Shown piece after piece: positions 54,270-63,255 of a stretch of DNA of 64,000 bases. The notes below the pieces were generated by a model. It did no database searches, had not been told where the DNA came from, and saw nothing but the letters and a program-made list of their open reading frames with translations. The position numbers and the translations under genes are program-made. The stretch comes from Paenibacillus faecalis (GTDB lineage: Bacteria; Bacillota; Bacilli; Paenibacillales; Paenibacillaceae), in NCBI RefSeq assembly GCF_900289175.1, contig NZ_LT985747.1, forward strand, positions 2,321,912 through 2,385,911, read 5' to 3'. Position 1 is the stretch's first letter; each line of letters opens with the position of its first letter.

Positions 54270-54665
54270 TTACCTCACCTTGTAATACTGAATGCTGGCC
54301 AAAGCCCCGGAAGTGCTGTAGGTATATCGAGCCTTATACCTGGCTCCTGCCTCAATCATCGATAGATTAACATTATCGACAAGCGTTCCCCGAGGAAGCA
54401 GAACACCGTCCACAGACATCTCGTACATACCCTGCTGCACCTCCCTTAGCATAAATAACACCTCACTGCCTGAGAATGTAAGTTCATCACTACTGCTGCG
54501 CATATTTATCGTTGTCATAGCTGGACTCTGTTCCTGCGTCATGACATTCGCTGATTCAAGAGCGCTATCAATCTCCGATTGCATTTGAAAAGAAAACCAG
54601 CCTGCTCCCATAAACAAAGCTAAAGCCGCAGCCAATTCAATCATCGTTACGGTCTGTTCTCTCAA
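54270..54665 (-). CDS. Prepilin-like small protein of the Tad-like operon
   Basis: 131 residues. The N-terminus reads MREQTVTMIELAAALALFMG: a short basic leader, then a TMIEL hydrophobic helix very like the type IV pilin FTLIEL start, with Glu at mature position 5. The residue before the presumed cleavage site is Thr, not Gly. After the helix comes a small beta-rich domain (DELTFSGSEVLFMLREVQQG, KARYTYSTSGALASIQYYKV). Start is TTG with GGGAGC ahead. Likely minor pilin or pseudopilin; how it is processed is unclear. Confidence 0.65.
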   Translation of the reverse strand: MREQTVTMIELAAALALFMGAGWFSFQMQSEIDSALESANVMTQEQSPAMTTINMRSSSDELTFSGSEVLFMLREVQQGMYEMSVDGVLLPRGTLVDNVNLSMIEAGARYKARYTYSTSGALASIQYYKVR

Positions 54666-54692
54666 ACAATCAGCTCCCTTGACATCGAAACT

Positions 54693-55151
54693 TTATTGAA
54701 CAAAAATGATTCCTCTAATGACATTGGAGTCGTCTTTTACGACCGTTGCCTTAAACTTCCCACTTGGGTTCACGTACTCCGGGCTTTTTTCATTTAATGT
54801 TTGTGCGATTGAACCTTGCCGAGAGTCCGTGTGTTTTACAGAACCATCTTCGTTCAATGCATTGCCATACCATTGTCCACTCGGATTTTTACCCGTCTTG
54901 ACCAATATGCCAAACTGGTCTTTATCATTGTATTTTCTAAGCGCATTCGTCACCTGTGATCCGCTGATCGTCGTACCATCATATACGGTAAAAGCTGCTT
55001 GAGACAGTTCAGTCTGAATGTCCGAAAAATTGTTTTGAGCTGTTTTGGTTGCTTCCTGGGCCGAAATAAATAAAATAACTACAATTGTAATCAAAGCGAT
55101 GGTTAAAAATATCCCTGCGGCTACCTTCAATGCCGTTGAAGCGTTGTTCAT
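54693..55151 (-). CDS. Probable major pilin-like protein of the Tad-like operon
   Basis: 152 residues. A short leader (MNNASTALK) precedes one long hydrophobic helix (VAAGIFLTIALITIVVILFI), then a helical and beta C-domain (FSDIQTELSQAAFTVYDGTT, SGSQVTNALRKYNDKDQFGI). The layout fits a pilin subunit, but there is no GxxxxE prepilin signature. GGGAGG is ahead of the ATG. It directly follows the TadB-TadC-like gene and has 40- and 27-base gaps on either side, the largest in this part, which could permit separate control of amount. Pilin identity is inferred. Confidence 0.6.
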   Translation of the reverse strand: MNNASTALKVAAGIFLTIALITIVVILFISAQEATKTAQNNFSDIQTELSQAAFTVYDGTTISGSQVTNALRKYNDKDQFGILVKTGKNPSGQWYGNALNEDGSVKHTDSRQGSIAQTLNEKSPEYVNPSGKFKATVVKDDSNVIRGIIFVQ

Positions 55152-55191
55152 AATAGATTTCCTCCCTATCTCTCATACGAGATGTTTTATT

Positions 55192-57261
55192 TTACAATTT
55201 TTGAATTTGTTCATAATAAACATTCATCTGCGTAAAACTCATCCCGATAAGCGGAATGACAAGATACATAAAAATAAGTCCGTACATCGGCGCAAACCCG
55301 ATCATTCGCCCCCAAGCCGCCTTCGTATCGATCATTCGTTCATATTCCTGTTTCCTCTGCTCGAACACAAACGCCATTTCACCTTCCAGATCATCAAAAA
55401 CATCTTGGATCGGCACTTTATCAACAGCTAGCATCAGCTTGTCCACGAGACGTTGAAAATCCGGAAACCATATATCATTCCTTAATTCTTGAAGCGCAAG
55501 CTCCGCACCATGCTCGTAATGGAGCAAACTTTTCTGAATAGGAACCTTAAACAAAACCGCAAACCGATTCAGCCATTCCAAAATCCCTTCAACTGAAATC
55601 CGATCCATTCCCCTCAGAATAGAAATAACCGTTTGAAATTGGTATACTTCATGCTTCATTTCAAGTCCCCTCATCTTTCGGTGGAACATGAGAGTCCAAA
55701 GCGGAAAATAATAAGCAATCACGGCAGCGCCAAAAGCGAGCAATACTTCCCACCATTTTAAATATTCATAGTTATAACGCTCCAATTTGCTGAACACACG
55801 CTCTGCGATGACAGAGATCTGCTCTGGTGTCAAATCTTTGCCGCCCGTTTCTTTCACTGCTTCCTTCGTCTGATCCAATGAAACTTCATCAGATCGGTTC
55901 AAATAATCCATGATCGCCCGATCTGATGCAGCCATCTGGTAAGCTTCCTTCTCCTGTTCAGGGTTCATCTTTCCAAACAAAGAAATCTGTGACACCGGAG
56001 CATGAAGAAGCTGCTGCTTGGTATTGTAGTGAAGATATACGGAGGTCGTAAGAACAATACAAAACGCCGCCATACTTAAAACAAATCTACGAGCATAAAA
56101 CCATTGCAAGCGAAGACGCGTATTGCTCTCCTTCAACAGTCGAACTCTCCATTCATGTTTCGGAGTTCCCGGAATGGGTACAAGCACATTGATCCACATC
56201 CTAAATGGCTTGAGCTTGCAGAGCTTTTCCTCCCAGGAAGCTTTTTCAAACCCTGCACGATAATCCGTCTCATTGTTTTGGTGAAGCTTTTGCAAAAGAG
56301 AATAAGCAACAATAATGATCACATAAATAGACAACTTCGTAATGAGGCCCAGCTTACTCATATAAAATTCGTCCATGGCCGGAAAGCTGGATCGTGCCCA
56401 GTTTTCAATCGGCTTGGTGAAAAACACTGGAATCAGCGCAATGATATTCAGCCCTTTCAATAAATAATCAAGCTTATCTCTGCGCAGAATTTCGAGCTGA
56501 ATCTCTTTCGTTAACCCGCTTAAGCCTTGAAGAAAAATCGAACTTTTCTTTTTGGCATGATCACCAAATTCCATAACGAGATGCGATATGCCCGCAAAAG
56601 CTTTCAAATACCGATTCGGCGCCATCTCATAATAACGTTCCAATTGTTCATCGGCATCCTGAGAAATCAGCGCATTGTATATCCGAGCAGCATGGATTGA
56701 AATCTCATGACCTGCCGTATCGGCCGCTTCGTAAATCGATTCCTCTACCATGCCATGCTGTTGGTAATGATGCCTGACATTAGAAAACAGCTCGACCGAT
56801 TGAATCAAAATTTTCCGCTCAAGCTTGTTCATAAACACATCAATAATCAAATCATGTATTACAATCGCCGCCAGCACAGAAATCAATATAAAACCGATAC
56901 CGGGATTCATCCAAATCAGAAGGACACAGGTCAAGCCTGCTGATAACAAGACCGCAAACGTTATTTTCATACATTCATAGCGAAGAGAAATTTCATCGTA
57001 AGGATGGATAATGGATATTCTTTTTCTCATCCGCTTCACATATCGAGCTAATAAAGGCAGCTTAAGTGCATAAATATAAGCGGTCTGAAACCATTGACGT
57101 TGCATATCCCGCAGTTGCCGAAACATGCCGGCGCCATGATTGGCAGTCAAGCCTTCCAATTCACTGTTTCTTTTTTGAATGAAAATAACGGTGCCATATA
57201 AAATGACAAACAACAGCAAAGAAATGACTAGCACATAAACAAGAATGTCTATTGTGGTCAC
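55192..57261 (-). CDS. TadB-TadC-like double platform protein (T2SF)
   Basis: Inner-membrane platform of the pilus machine. 689 residues, about twice the length of TadB or TadC alone, with two successive halves. The first has membrane segments near 7-28, 95-135 and 275-325 and a cytoplasmic helical domain (VELFSNVRHHYQQHGMVEES). The second repeats the order near 405-425, 535-560 and 655-680 with a domain around FQTVISILRGMDRISVEGIL. The last stretch (FAPMYGLIFMYLVIPLIGMS) is typical of T2SF proteins. Start is GTG, overlapping the ATPase gene by four bases. I read it as a TadB-TadC fusion. Confidence 0.75.
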   Translation of the reverse strand: MTTIDILVYVLVISLLLFVILYGTVIFIQKRNSELEGLTANHGAGMFRQLRDMQRQWFQTAYIYALKLPLLARYVKRMRKRISIIHPYDEISLRYECMKITFAVLLSAGLTCVLLIWMNPGIGFILISVLAAIVIHDLIIDVFMNKLERKILIQSVELFSNVRHHYQQHGMVEESIYEAADTAGHEISIHAARIYNALISQDADEQLERYYEMAPNRYLKAFAGISHLVMEFGDHAKKKSSIFLQGLSGLTKEIQLEILRRDKLDYLLKGLNIIALIPVFFTKPIENWARSSFPAMDEFYMSKLGLITKLSIYVIIIVAYSLLQKLHQNNETDYRAGFEKASWEEKLCKLKPFRMWINVLVPIPGTPKHEWRVRLLKESNTRLRLQWFYARRFVLSMAAFCIVLTTSVYLHYNTKQQLLHAPVSQISLFGKMNPEQEKEAYQMAASDRAIMDYLNRSDEVSLDQTKEAVKETGGKDLTPEQISVIAERVFSKLERYNYEYLKWWEVLLAFGAAVIAYYFPLWTLMFHRKMRGLEMKHEVYQFQTVISILRGMDRISVEGILEWLNRFAVLFKVPIQKSLLHYEHGAELALQELRNDIWFPDFQRLVDKLMLAVDKVPIQDVFDDLEGEMAFVFEQRKQEYERMIDTKAAWGRMIGFAPMYGLIFMYLVIPLIGMSFTQMNVYYEQIQKL

Positions 57262-59084
57262 GGCTTCCCTCCCCAGACGGACTGGATAAAGCTCCTAAAG
57301 GCTTCGACATCTTGAGGCTGCATCTGCTCCTCCATCTCTCTCACGCTGCGCTCGGATAAAGGTGCTGCAGCTACATACTCTCCGTCACGGTATTCAACCA
57401 CATTTTTCGAAACATAAAATGTATGCAGCTTCCCCTGATCCTCCCAACTCGGAAACGGCTCTTCATCGCAAGGAATACACTCTGTTATACGCTCAATAAA
57501 ACGATTGCCGAATGCGTCGCGCTTCAGATGGACATCAAAGTTAATAACACTGACCACCTGCTGCTCCGCAATGTCCTCCTGACGAAACATGCCGCTTTTA
57601 AGCAGAGAATTCCGAAGGGAGTAAACCAAGTCTTTAAAAGTTTTGGCATGATGTGTAAAGACGGTAAACAAGCTTGCAACCTGTGACATCTGAATCATCC
57701 ATGAGGCTACTTCATCGGTTGCAACCTCCCCGAGGATGTTCACCGTGCCATCTGTTTTCTTTTGAAGATCAAGGCCTTCTTGACCGCTGATATGCTCTGT
57801 TTCTCGAAAACTTAATATATTGCGCCTGCTGTATATTTTTCGAAGATGAAGCTCAAAAGCCATCTCTTGTACACGCAGTGTATAAGAAGCGTAAATATGT
57901 CTGACCATAGCCATCAGCAGCGTTGTTTTTCCCGAGCCCTGAGCACCGGTAATTGCGGTAATCCGACTGCCTTTCATAAGAAATTGAAGCAGACCAATCG
58001 GAATTTCGGCACCTTTGCCTTTAACAAGCTGCTCCAGCGTAACGCTGTCCACATCAAATTTGCGCACAAAAAAGGCCCATGATTCGGAAAACGGAGGACG
58101 CACGACAACGACACGGGAACCATCTTTCATCTCGTTCACTTTAAAACCGCTGGCCTCTGACAGCTGGCCGGGATGGTTGTATTTATAAATGTTTTGACAT
58201 ACCCGCTTTAACTCTCGTACACTGCCAAAGGACAAAAATCCCAAGTGAATGGAAATCCCCCGAAAGAACAACCATACGCTCTCGCATTCGGAGGCCGGAT
58301 TCACACCATCAACCCAGCCTGACGGCTGCATCCCTGAATGAAATTTCATCGAAAGCGAATCGCCCAGCACCCCGCTGACCCCTCCACTGACACCGTCAAT
58401 ACGCTGGTCCCTGATCTCATCAATTACGGAAAAGCCTTTATATTGCTGATAAATTCGCTGTACAACGATGTCCAGCTTCTCGGGAAGCATCAATGATCGT
58501 ATTTCATTGGCATAGATATATGCAATATCTTCAGCCGTTACAGCATAAACAGCATCTTCACCATAGCCCGGGAGAACCCTCGGCCTGGCTAAATCATAAT
58601 TCATGATCAGCTTGGATAACGCTTTATCCTGATATTCCTGTTTGTACAAATACAATATGATTTCGAATTGATCCTGAGGCGTTAAGTCATCATGCTTCTC
58701 AAACGGTATGGCGATATTTATATTGGTTTCATTAAGCTTTAAACTTTTGATTAGCAGTTCTTTCATGAACTCCTTAACATACTGTTTATCCAGTACACTG
58801 CCCGATACACAGCCCTTCAGCGCTCGTCTCAGCTCGCTTCTCTTGCTTAGACGTCTTCGGTACTCCTCTTCATGAAGCCCCAGATCCAAAAGCTGACTAT
58901 GCGTCATCTGATGAAGCGTTTCCTTCACAAACTCCGTCATCGCCTGCAATGAAAATTGCTCTGGACCGGGCTGCGGCTGAACTTTGATCTTCGCCTTACT
59001 CATCCAGCGAGTATACAGAAACAGCGAAACCAAAAGAAAGATCAAACCGATCAGAATCAAATTCACGAGCGATCCCAAGAGCAT
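57258..59084 (-). CDS. TadA-like pilus assembly ATPase with N-terminal membrane anchor
   Basis: Secretion ATPase powering pilin assembly. 608 residues. The first 25 (LVNLILIGLIFLLVSLFLYT) form a membrane helix, unusual because TadA/VirB11 proteins are soluble. The N-terminal domain runs to about 340. The ATPase core follows: Walker A GAQGSGKTT (380-388, Lys386), Walker B-like VNILGEV with Glu453, and His box THHA (477-480). The usual LGEVRG reads LGEVATDE. GGGGGG precedes the ATG, one base after the stop of the upstream gene. Cytoplasmic face of the membrane is implied. Confidence 0.82.
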   Translation of the reverse strand: MLLGSLVNLILIGLIFLLVSLFLYTRWMSKAKIKVQPQPGPEQFSLQAMTEFVKETLHQMTHSQLLDLGLHEEEYRRRLSKRSELRRALKGCVSGSVLDKQYVKEFMKELLIKSLKLNETNINIAIPFEKHDDLTPQDQFEIILYLYKQEYQDKALSKLIMNYDLARPRVLPGYGEDAVYAVTAEDIAYIYANEIRSLMLPEKLDIVVQRIYQQYKGFSVIDEIRDQRIDGVSGGVSGVLGDSLSMKFHSGMQPSGWVDGVNPASECESVWLFFRGISIHLGFLSFGSVRELKRVCQNIYKYNHPGQLSEASGFKVNEMKDGSRVVVVRPPFSESWAFFVRKFDVDSVTLEQLVKGKGAEIPIGLLQFLMKGSRITAITGAQGSGKTTLLMAMVRHIYASYTLRVQEMAFELHLRKIYSRRNILSFRETEHISGQEGLDLQKKTDGTVNILGEVATDEVASWMIQMSQVASLFTVFTHHAKTFKDLVYSLRNSLLKSGMFRQEDIAEQQVVSVINFDVHLKRDAFGNRFIERITECIPCDEEPFPSWEDQGKLHTFYVSKNVVEYRDGEYVAAAPLSERSVREMEEQMQPQDVEAFRSFIQSVWGGKP

Positions 59085-59921
59085 CTAAGCCCCCCTTTCT
59101 GCGTAACCCGAAGACGGCAGTCCCAGTTGCTCTGCCGCAGCAAACGCTGTTCTGCGAAGAGCTTTGTAAAAGGGGCTTTCCCTCTTGCGCCCGACCCCGC
59201 CTCTTCCTCTTTGAATGTAAGCCTGAACCGACCGCATATTCCAGGCATCTGTGAACTGGGAGCAGTAAGGGATACCTTCAAAAATGCCCTTCACTCCAAA
59301 TCGTCGTTTCATATTTTGAATCGTACAATGACTATGCCTGTCATATCTTCCGATCACAAAACCGACAGCTTTTCCCCGGCACACCTCCTGCATCCGTTCG
59401 TTCTCAAAAAACATCTCCAACGATCTTACATTTTGATTTAAGCCGATGAATATAAGATCTGCGGCCTTCAAAATTTGTCTGTCCACCACACCCGGTAGCC
59501 CATTTCCCGCATCCGCGACAATTACGTCATACCCCCGAGCGGCGGTTTCCAATACCTGGCTCATAAGATGCCCATATGTGTCATCTGACGCCAGCTTATG
59601 TTCCCGTCCAGCAACAAGAAGGTCCAATCGTTCAGACAGCAAAGAGGTTGTGTAATCACGTATGTTTTCCGGCATCAGCCTGCCGCTTGCCGCCAAACGC
59701 TCCACTGCACTCATTCCATGATCCTGGAAGGTGGTTATGGAATGGTCCAGCGGTTCTTTCGGCAATGAAAAAGCCTGCTCGACCCGTTCCCATGCCGCTC
59801 CACCGTGCAGCAATAACGTCTTTGCTTTAAATTCTGTAGCCAGTACAAGCGGCAAGCTTGCCGCTAATGCAGTTGCCCCGCTTCCGCTTGGCAGCGGGCT
59901 CCATAAAGCGATTGTTTTCAT
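59085..59921 (-). CDS. TadZ/CpaE-like MinD-superfamily protein with degenerate P-loop
   Basis: 278 residues. The first strand and loop read IALWSPLPSGSGATALAASL: the shape of a MinD/ParA P-loop, but the essential Lys residues are missing. YDVIVADAGNGLPGVVDRQI fits the Walker B-like strand, and LIFIGLNQNVRSLEMFFE the next one. The C-terminal part contains YCSQFTDAWNMRSVQAYIQR, typical of MinD-like ends. TadZ proteins position the Tad machine at the cell pole. It overlaps the next MinD-like gene by four bases. ATP binding is doubtful. Confidence 0.72.
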   Translation of the reverse strand: MKTIALWSPLPSGSGATALAASLPLVLATEFKAKTLLLHGGAAWERVEQAFSLPKEPLDHSITTFQDHGMSAVERLAASGRLMPENIRDYTTSLLSERLDLLVAGREHKLASDDTYGHLMSQVLETAARGYDVIVADAGNGLPGVVDRQILKAADLIFIGLNQNVRSLEMFFENERMQEVCRGKAVGFVIGRYDRHSHCTIQNMKRRFGVKGIFEGIPYCSQFTDAWNMRSVQAYIQRGRGGVGRKRESPFYKALRRTAFAAAEQLGLPSSGYAERGA

Positions 59922-60625
59922 GCCTGTCTCCTTTCTGCCAGACGAAATGCCCGGCGAATTTGACGCTGCTCCAGCTCGGTAAGACGATGCATCAACTCCA
60001 TCAATGCACGCTTATATCTCCTTGACAAAGGCTTGATCCGAAGCCGGCCGGTATGCTCATTTTCTACCTTTAACGCAAAAGCAAATTCATCCCAAGGAAT
60101 TCTGATCGGTTCATCCATCCATTGAATCTGTGCTTTACTAAGGTAGCTTTCGATATACGCATCGTCTGTCAGATCCTCAACAACGTTCAGATACACGCGC
60201 TGGAATTCAGGAGCGCCTTGCTCTTTATACTTCATGGAAAGCTCCTCAAGCCATTTGGCCCCTTTCATCAAACCGGCTATCTCAAAACTGCTCACCCACA
60301 CTTTCGCATTCGCAAGCTCCCAAACGTCCTGAGTCAAAAACGATTCTTTTTCTACATCAATGACCAAATAATCGTATTCCGGTTCTCCCGAATCGTTTAG
60401 ATATCTCTCCAGCGCTGAAAAGTTCTCAAATCCGCATGCGACATCAAATCCTGAAAACTCCGTCACCGACATACTCGGGTCCAATCTCCCGATGCAATGG
60501 GCGTATTTTCCTTCCTGCGCCGCATCCAGTAGAAGCACCCGATTACCGCTGTGCGCTAATATTTTGCAAAGATACATTAGCAGGTCGCTCTTATCACAAA
60601 TGCCCGCAAAAACCCATATTCTCAA
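59918..60625 (-). CDS. Second MinD-like protein of the Tad-like operon
   Basis: 235 residues. The N-terminus MRIWVFAGICDKSDLLMYLC and LAHSGNRVLLLDAAQEGKYA follow the strand-loop-helix-strand order of MinD proteins, but the P-loop AGICDKSD lacks the GxGKT core. YDYLVIDVEKESFLTQDVWE is the Walker B-like strand. A highly basic, Arg-rich C-terminal helix (PLSRRYKRALMELMHRLTEL) could bind membrane or partner protein. Start is TTG with GGGAG ahead. Probably a structural paralogue partner of the TadZ-like protein downstream; heterodimer formation is a guess. Confidence 0.62.
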   Translation of the reverse strand: MRIWVFAGICDKSDLLMYLCKILAHSGNRVLLLDAAQEGKYAHCIGRLDPSMSVTEFSGFDVACGFENFSALERYLNDSGEPEYDYLVIDVEKESFLTQDVWELANAKVWVSSFEIAGLMKGAKWLEELSMKYKEQGAPEFQRVYLNVVEDLTDDAYIESYLSKAQIQWMDEPIRIPWDEFAFALKVENEHTGRLRIKPLSRRYKRALMELMHRLTELEQRQIRRAFRLAERRQA

Positions 60626-60648
60626 TGTTCACACTCCCATATTTCAAA

Positions 60649-61728
60649 TTACGGCTCGGTAAATACAGCTTCCATCTCTTCCTCATTACGTTGGGGATTT
60701 CCATCAGCTTGACCATGTCCTTCCAATATGCTCTGCGCTTCCTCTAAACGATTGTTTCGTTCACCGTCATAGGTTTCTACGCTCGCTGTGTTAGGCGATG
60801 ATGCTGAGGAGTCATCGGCGTGATCCTCAGCGGGATTTCCCGTAGTCCATGTATTGAAGTCTTGCGCGCCTTGTCCATTTGAGCTTCCGTATTGTCCGGC
60901 GAACTGCTGCCCACCGGCTTTCACTTTGCCCAGATCCCGGTCCAGTGCCTTGCGAATAGATGATTCAAGCTGTTGTTCCGCCCTCCGCACAATATTCGGA
61001 TCATTTTTGATTAATCGGATAACTTCCTCATTTGGCGGATAATTTGGAATCGCCTTTTCCTGCAGCTCTGGCTCAACATAGGTGAGCGCATAGATTGAAG
61101 CTTGATGGATGTAGGCATCGACCATAGCACTGGAATACAGTAAAATTTCCTGTTCATTCAGCGTTGTCCAAAAAGCGGGGGACGCCAGCTTATCAATCCG
61201 TTTTTTGGATAAAACGATATAGTCCTGCCCGGTCGGAAATTGTATCCGTATATCCACCACATCATCTTGCTTCAGGTTGCTGGGCAGCCATACCGATTTC
61301 ATTTCCCGATTTCTTAAATCCCGTGGTGTGGCCTCTTCCTCAAACAGCATCCCAAGTGTAATCGGCGTCCCCTTCCGCAGTTCAATTTTTGCTCCCTTCC
61401 CCATAACATCTTCCTTTCGAGCCGGAAGGTTATCAGGGGAAGCCTCCAGTGGCAAACGAACTTCTTGTAGATCTTGGCTGTCAATAAAATGCCCAGCCGG
61501 TATATCCCTAAGCGGTACCCAGGCAGATTTCATCGATTTCATATCTCCGATCTGCGCTGTTTCAAGCTCGTTAATTCTTTGTTGATATCGCTTCGTTTCA
61601 TCCGCATGACGGTTCGCATTGTCACTTTGGATATAATAAAACCCGCCTGCCAGAACAATTCCCATGCACCCTGCTCCGACAAGTCCGGCATACAGCATCT
61701 TTTTACTGCGCCGAGTAATGATTGGCAT
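60649..61728 (-). CDS. CpaB/RcpC-like SAF-domain protein
   Basis: 359 residues with one membrane helix (MLYAGLVGAGCMGIVLAGGF) and an extracytoplasmic region. A SAF domain is seen at about 70-130 (VPLRDIPAGHFIDSQDLQEV, GKGAKIELRKGTPITLGML), followed by SVWLPSNLKQDDVVDIRIQF, the usual CpaB continuation. The C-terminal 120 residues are low-complexity, rich in Gly, Asn, Glu. In Gram-negative Tad systems CpaB/RcpC assists the outer-membrane pore; without an outer membrane it may bind peptidoglycan. AGGAG lies ahead of the ATG. Confidence 0.8.
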   Translation of the reverse strand: MPIITRRSKKMLYAGLVGAGCMGIVLAGGFYYIQSDNANRHADETKRYQQRINELETAQIGDMKSMKSAWVPLRDIPAGHFIDSQDLQEVRLPLEASPDNLPARKEDVMGKGAKIELRKGTPITLGMLFEEEATPRDLRNREMKSVWLPSNLKQDDVVDIRIQFPTGQDYIVLSKKRIDKLASPAFWTTLNEQEILLYSSAMVDAYIHQASIYALTYVEPELQEKAIPNYPPNEEVIRLIKNDPNIVRRAEQQLESSIRKALDRDLGKVKAGGQQFAGQYGSSNGQGAQDFNTWTTGNPAEDHADDSSASSPNTASVETYDGERNNRLEEAQSILEGHGQADGNPQRNEEEMEAVFTEP

Positions 61729-61757
61729 CAGCTCATTCTCCTTTCAAAGTACGGGAA

Positions 61758-63221
61758 CTAGCCCCATGCAAAACGGAATCTTCTCCTGCGCTGTTTTTGC
61801 GGCAAGAATTGTTCATAAATAATTCCTAGCGCCTCTTCTGTTGCCAAAGACCTTTCAAACGGATCGCTGTGAAACGGTAAGGCTGTTACTTTGTTTCCTC
61901 CCAATGATTTGCGAAGCTGCTGAACAGCGCTTGGGGAAGCAAGCGGCAAAGCATAAACCCGTTTGGGCTGTTCATGTCGTCCCAGCATTCGTGCTAAATG
62001 GATGACGTCATGAAGGCGCCACTCCGCACCTGAACCGATAATGATGGGAAGATCCGCCCGAAAAAATTCTTCCAACCGCTCATGATCACGAAATGCTCCC
62101 AGATCCAGCACCACCGCATCATAACCACCCGTCAGCACAGAAATAACTTCTTCTCGGGATGTATGACGCCAAAAATCTATACCGTTAACTTCGAACCTCC
62201 GGACGGAGCCCGGCGGTGAGCCTTCGGCTATCTCTTGGATACGTGTAAAGGCTGACCTTCCCGCCCCCATTTCAACAAGGGCGACTTTACCATACCTTCG
62301 GGCCAGAAAATGGCCGATAGCAATACAGGTATGCGTGACCCCTACCCCCGGTGTTGCACCCAAAACAGCGGTGACAAGCGTTCCCCCTCCTTTAACCTTT
62401 GAGGTTGTTCCCTTCCGGGTTTCCGCAGAACTTGTCTCAAGCGCCCGAACCACCTCTTCAGCCGACTGATATCGCAAGCCTGGTTCATACTGAAGAAGCT
62501 TGCGCATAACGGTTACCAGCCCTCTTGGAACACTTTTTTCAATACGCTGTTCAACACCAGGAAACCATTCACTGTATTTCCCTCCTGTCGTTAAATAAAG
62601 CAGAAGCGCCCCCAATCCATAAAGATCCGATCTTGCATCGCTTTGACCCCCGCCGTATTGCTCCGGTGCCGCAAACCCGATCGTTCCCAGTTTTACGGTG
62701 TCTTCATCCCGTTCCTGCTTATAGCTGCGGGCAATCCCGAAATCAATAAGCCTGACCTCCATCTCCTCCGTCAGCATAATGTTGGATGGTTTTAGGTCCC
62801 GGAACACAACGGGAGGCTGGTGGTTATGAAGATAACCAAGCACTTCAAGCAGCTGAAATGCAAGCTGATGGATGAATTCCGAAGAGAAATGCCCCCGGTT
62901 ATCTCGAAAATATTTCTCAAGAGTGACGCCGTGAATATAGTCCATCACCATGTAGGTATAACCGGCATCATCCGGCTCAAAAAAATCGACGATCCGCGGC
63001 AGGCGAGCATGGCTTAATTTCGTTAGAAGCTTGGCCTCCGCCTGTACCGTTTCAACCATACCTGGCTGGGTGATCGATTCTTTAACCGCCCATTCCTTTC
63101 CGGGAAGCTTCAAGTCTTCAGCTAAATAAACGCAGCTCATGCCGCCCTCCCCAAGCTTTTGCTTAATCCGGTAACGCCCTTCAAGTACCATTCCGCACTC
63201 CATTCTTGAAGGTTGATTCAC
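61758..63221 (-). CDS. Ser/Thr protein kinase fused to a MinD/TadZ-like domain
   Basis: 487 residues. Residues 14-265 are a PknB-type kinase: Gly loop GEGGMSCVY, Lys47 in WAVKES, VVFRDLKPSNIML with Asp142 (Phe in place of the HRD His), DFG at 160-162, APE at 185-187. A linker leads to a MinD/CpaE-like domain at about 280-470: LVTAVLGATPGVGVTHTCIA has a P-loop shape without its Lys, and YDAVVLDLGAFRDHERLEEF a Walker B-like strand. The tail is RRRRFRFAWG. No membrane helix or PASTA repeats. Start is GTG after GGGGGGAAG. As first gene of the pilus operon it probably regulates assembly. Confidence 0.82.
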   Translation of the reverse strand: MNQPSRMECGMVLEGRYRIKQKLGEGGMSCVYLAEDLKLPGKEWAVKESITQPGMVETVQAEAKLLTKLSHARLPRIVDFFEPDDAGYTYMVMDYIHGVTLEKYFRDNRGHFSSEFIHQLAFQLLEVLGYLHNHQPPVVFRDLKPSNIMLTEEMEVRLIDFGIARSYKQERDEDTVKLGTIGFAAPEQYGGGQSDARSDLYGLGALLLYLTTGGKYSEWFPGVEQRIEKSVPRGLVTVMRKLLQYEPGLRYQSAEEVVRALETSSAETRKGTTSKVKGGGTLVTAVLGATPGVGVTHTCIAIGHFLARRYGKVALVEMGAGRSAFTRIQEIAEGSPPGSVRRFEVNGIDFWRHTSREEVISVLTGGYDAVVLDLGAFRDHERLEEFFRADLPIIIGSGAEWRLHDVIHLARMLGRHEQPKRVYALPLASPSAVQQLRKSLGGNKVTALPFHSDPFERSLATEEALGIIYEQFLPQKQRRRRFRFAWG

Positions 63222-63255
63222 TGTCTACTTCCCCCCTCTTTTCGCACGCTTTAAT

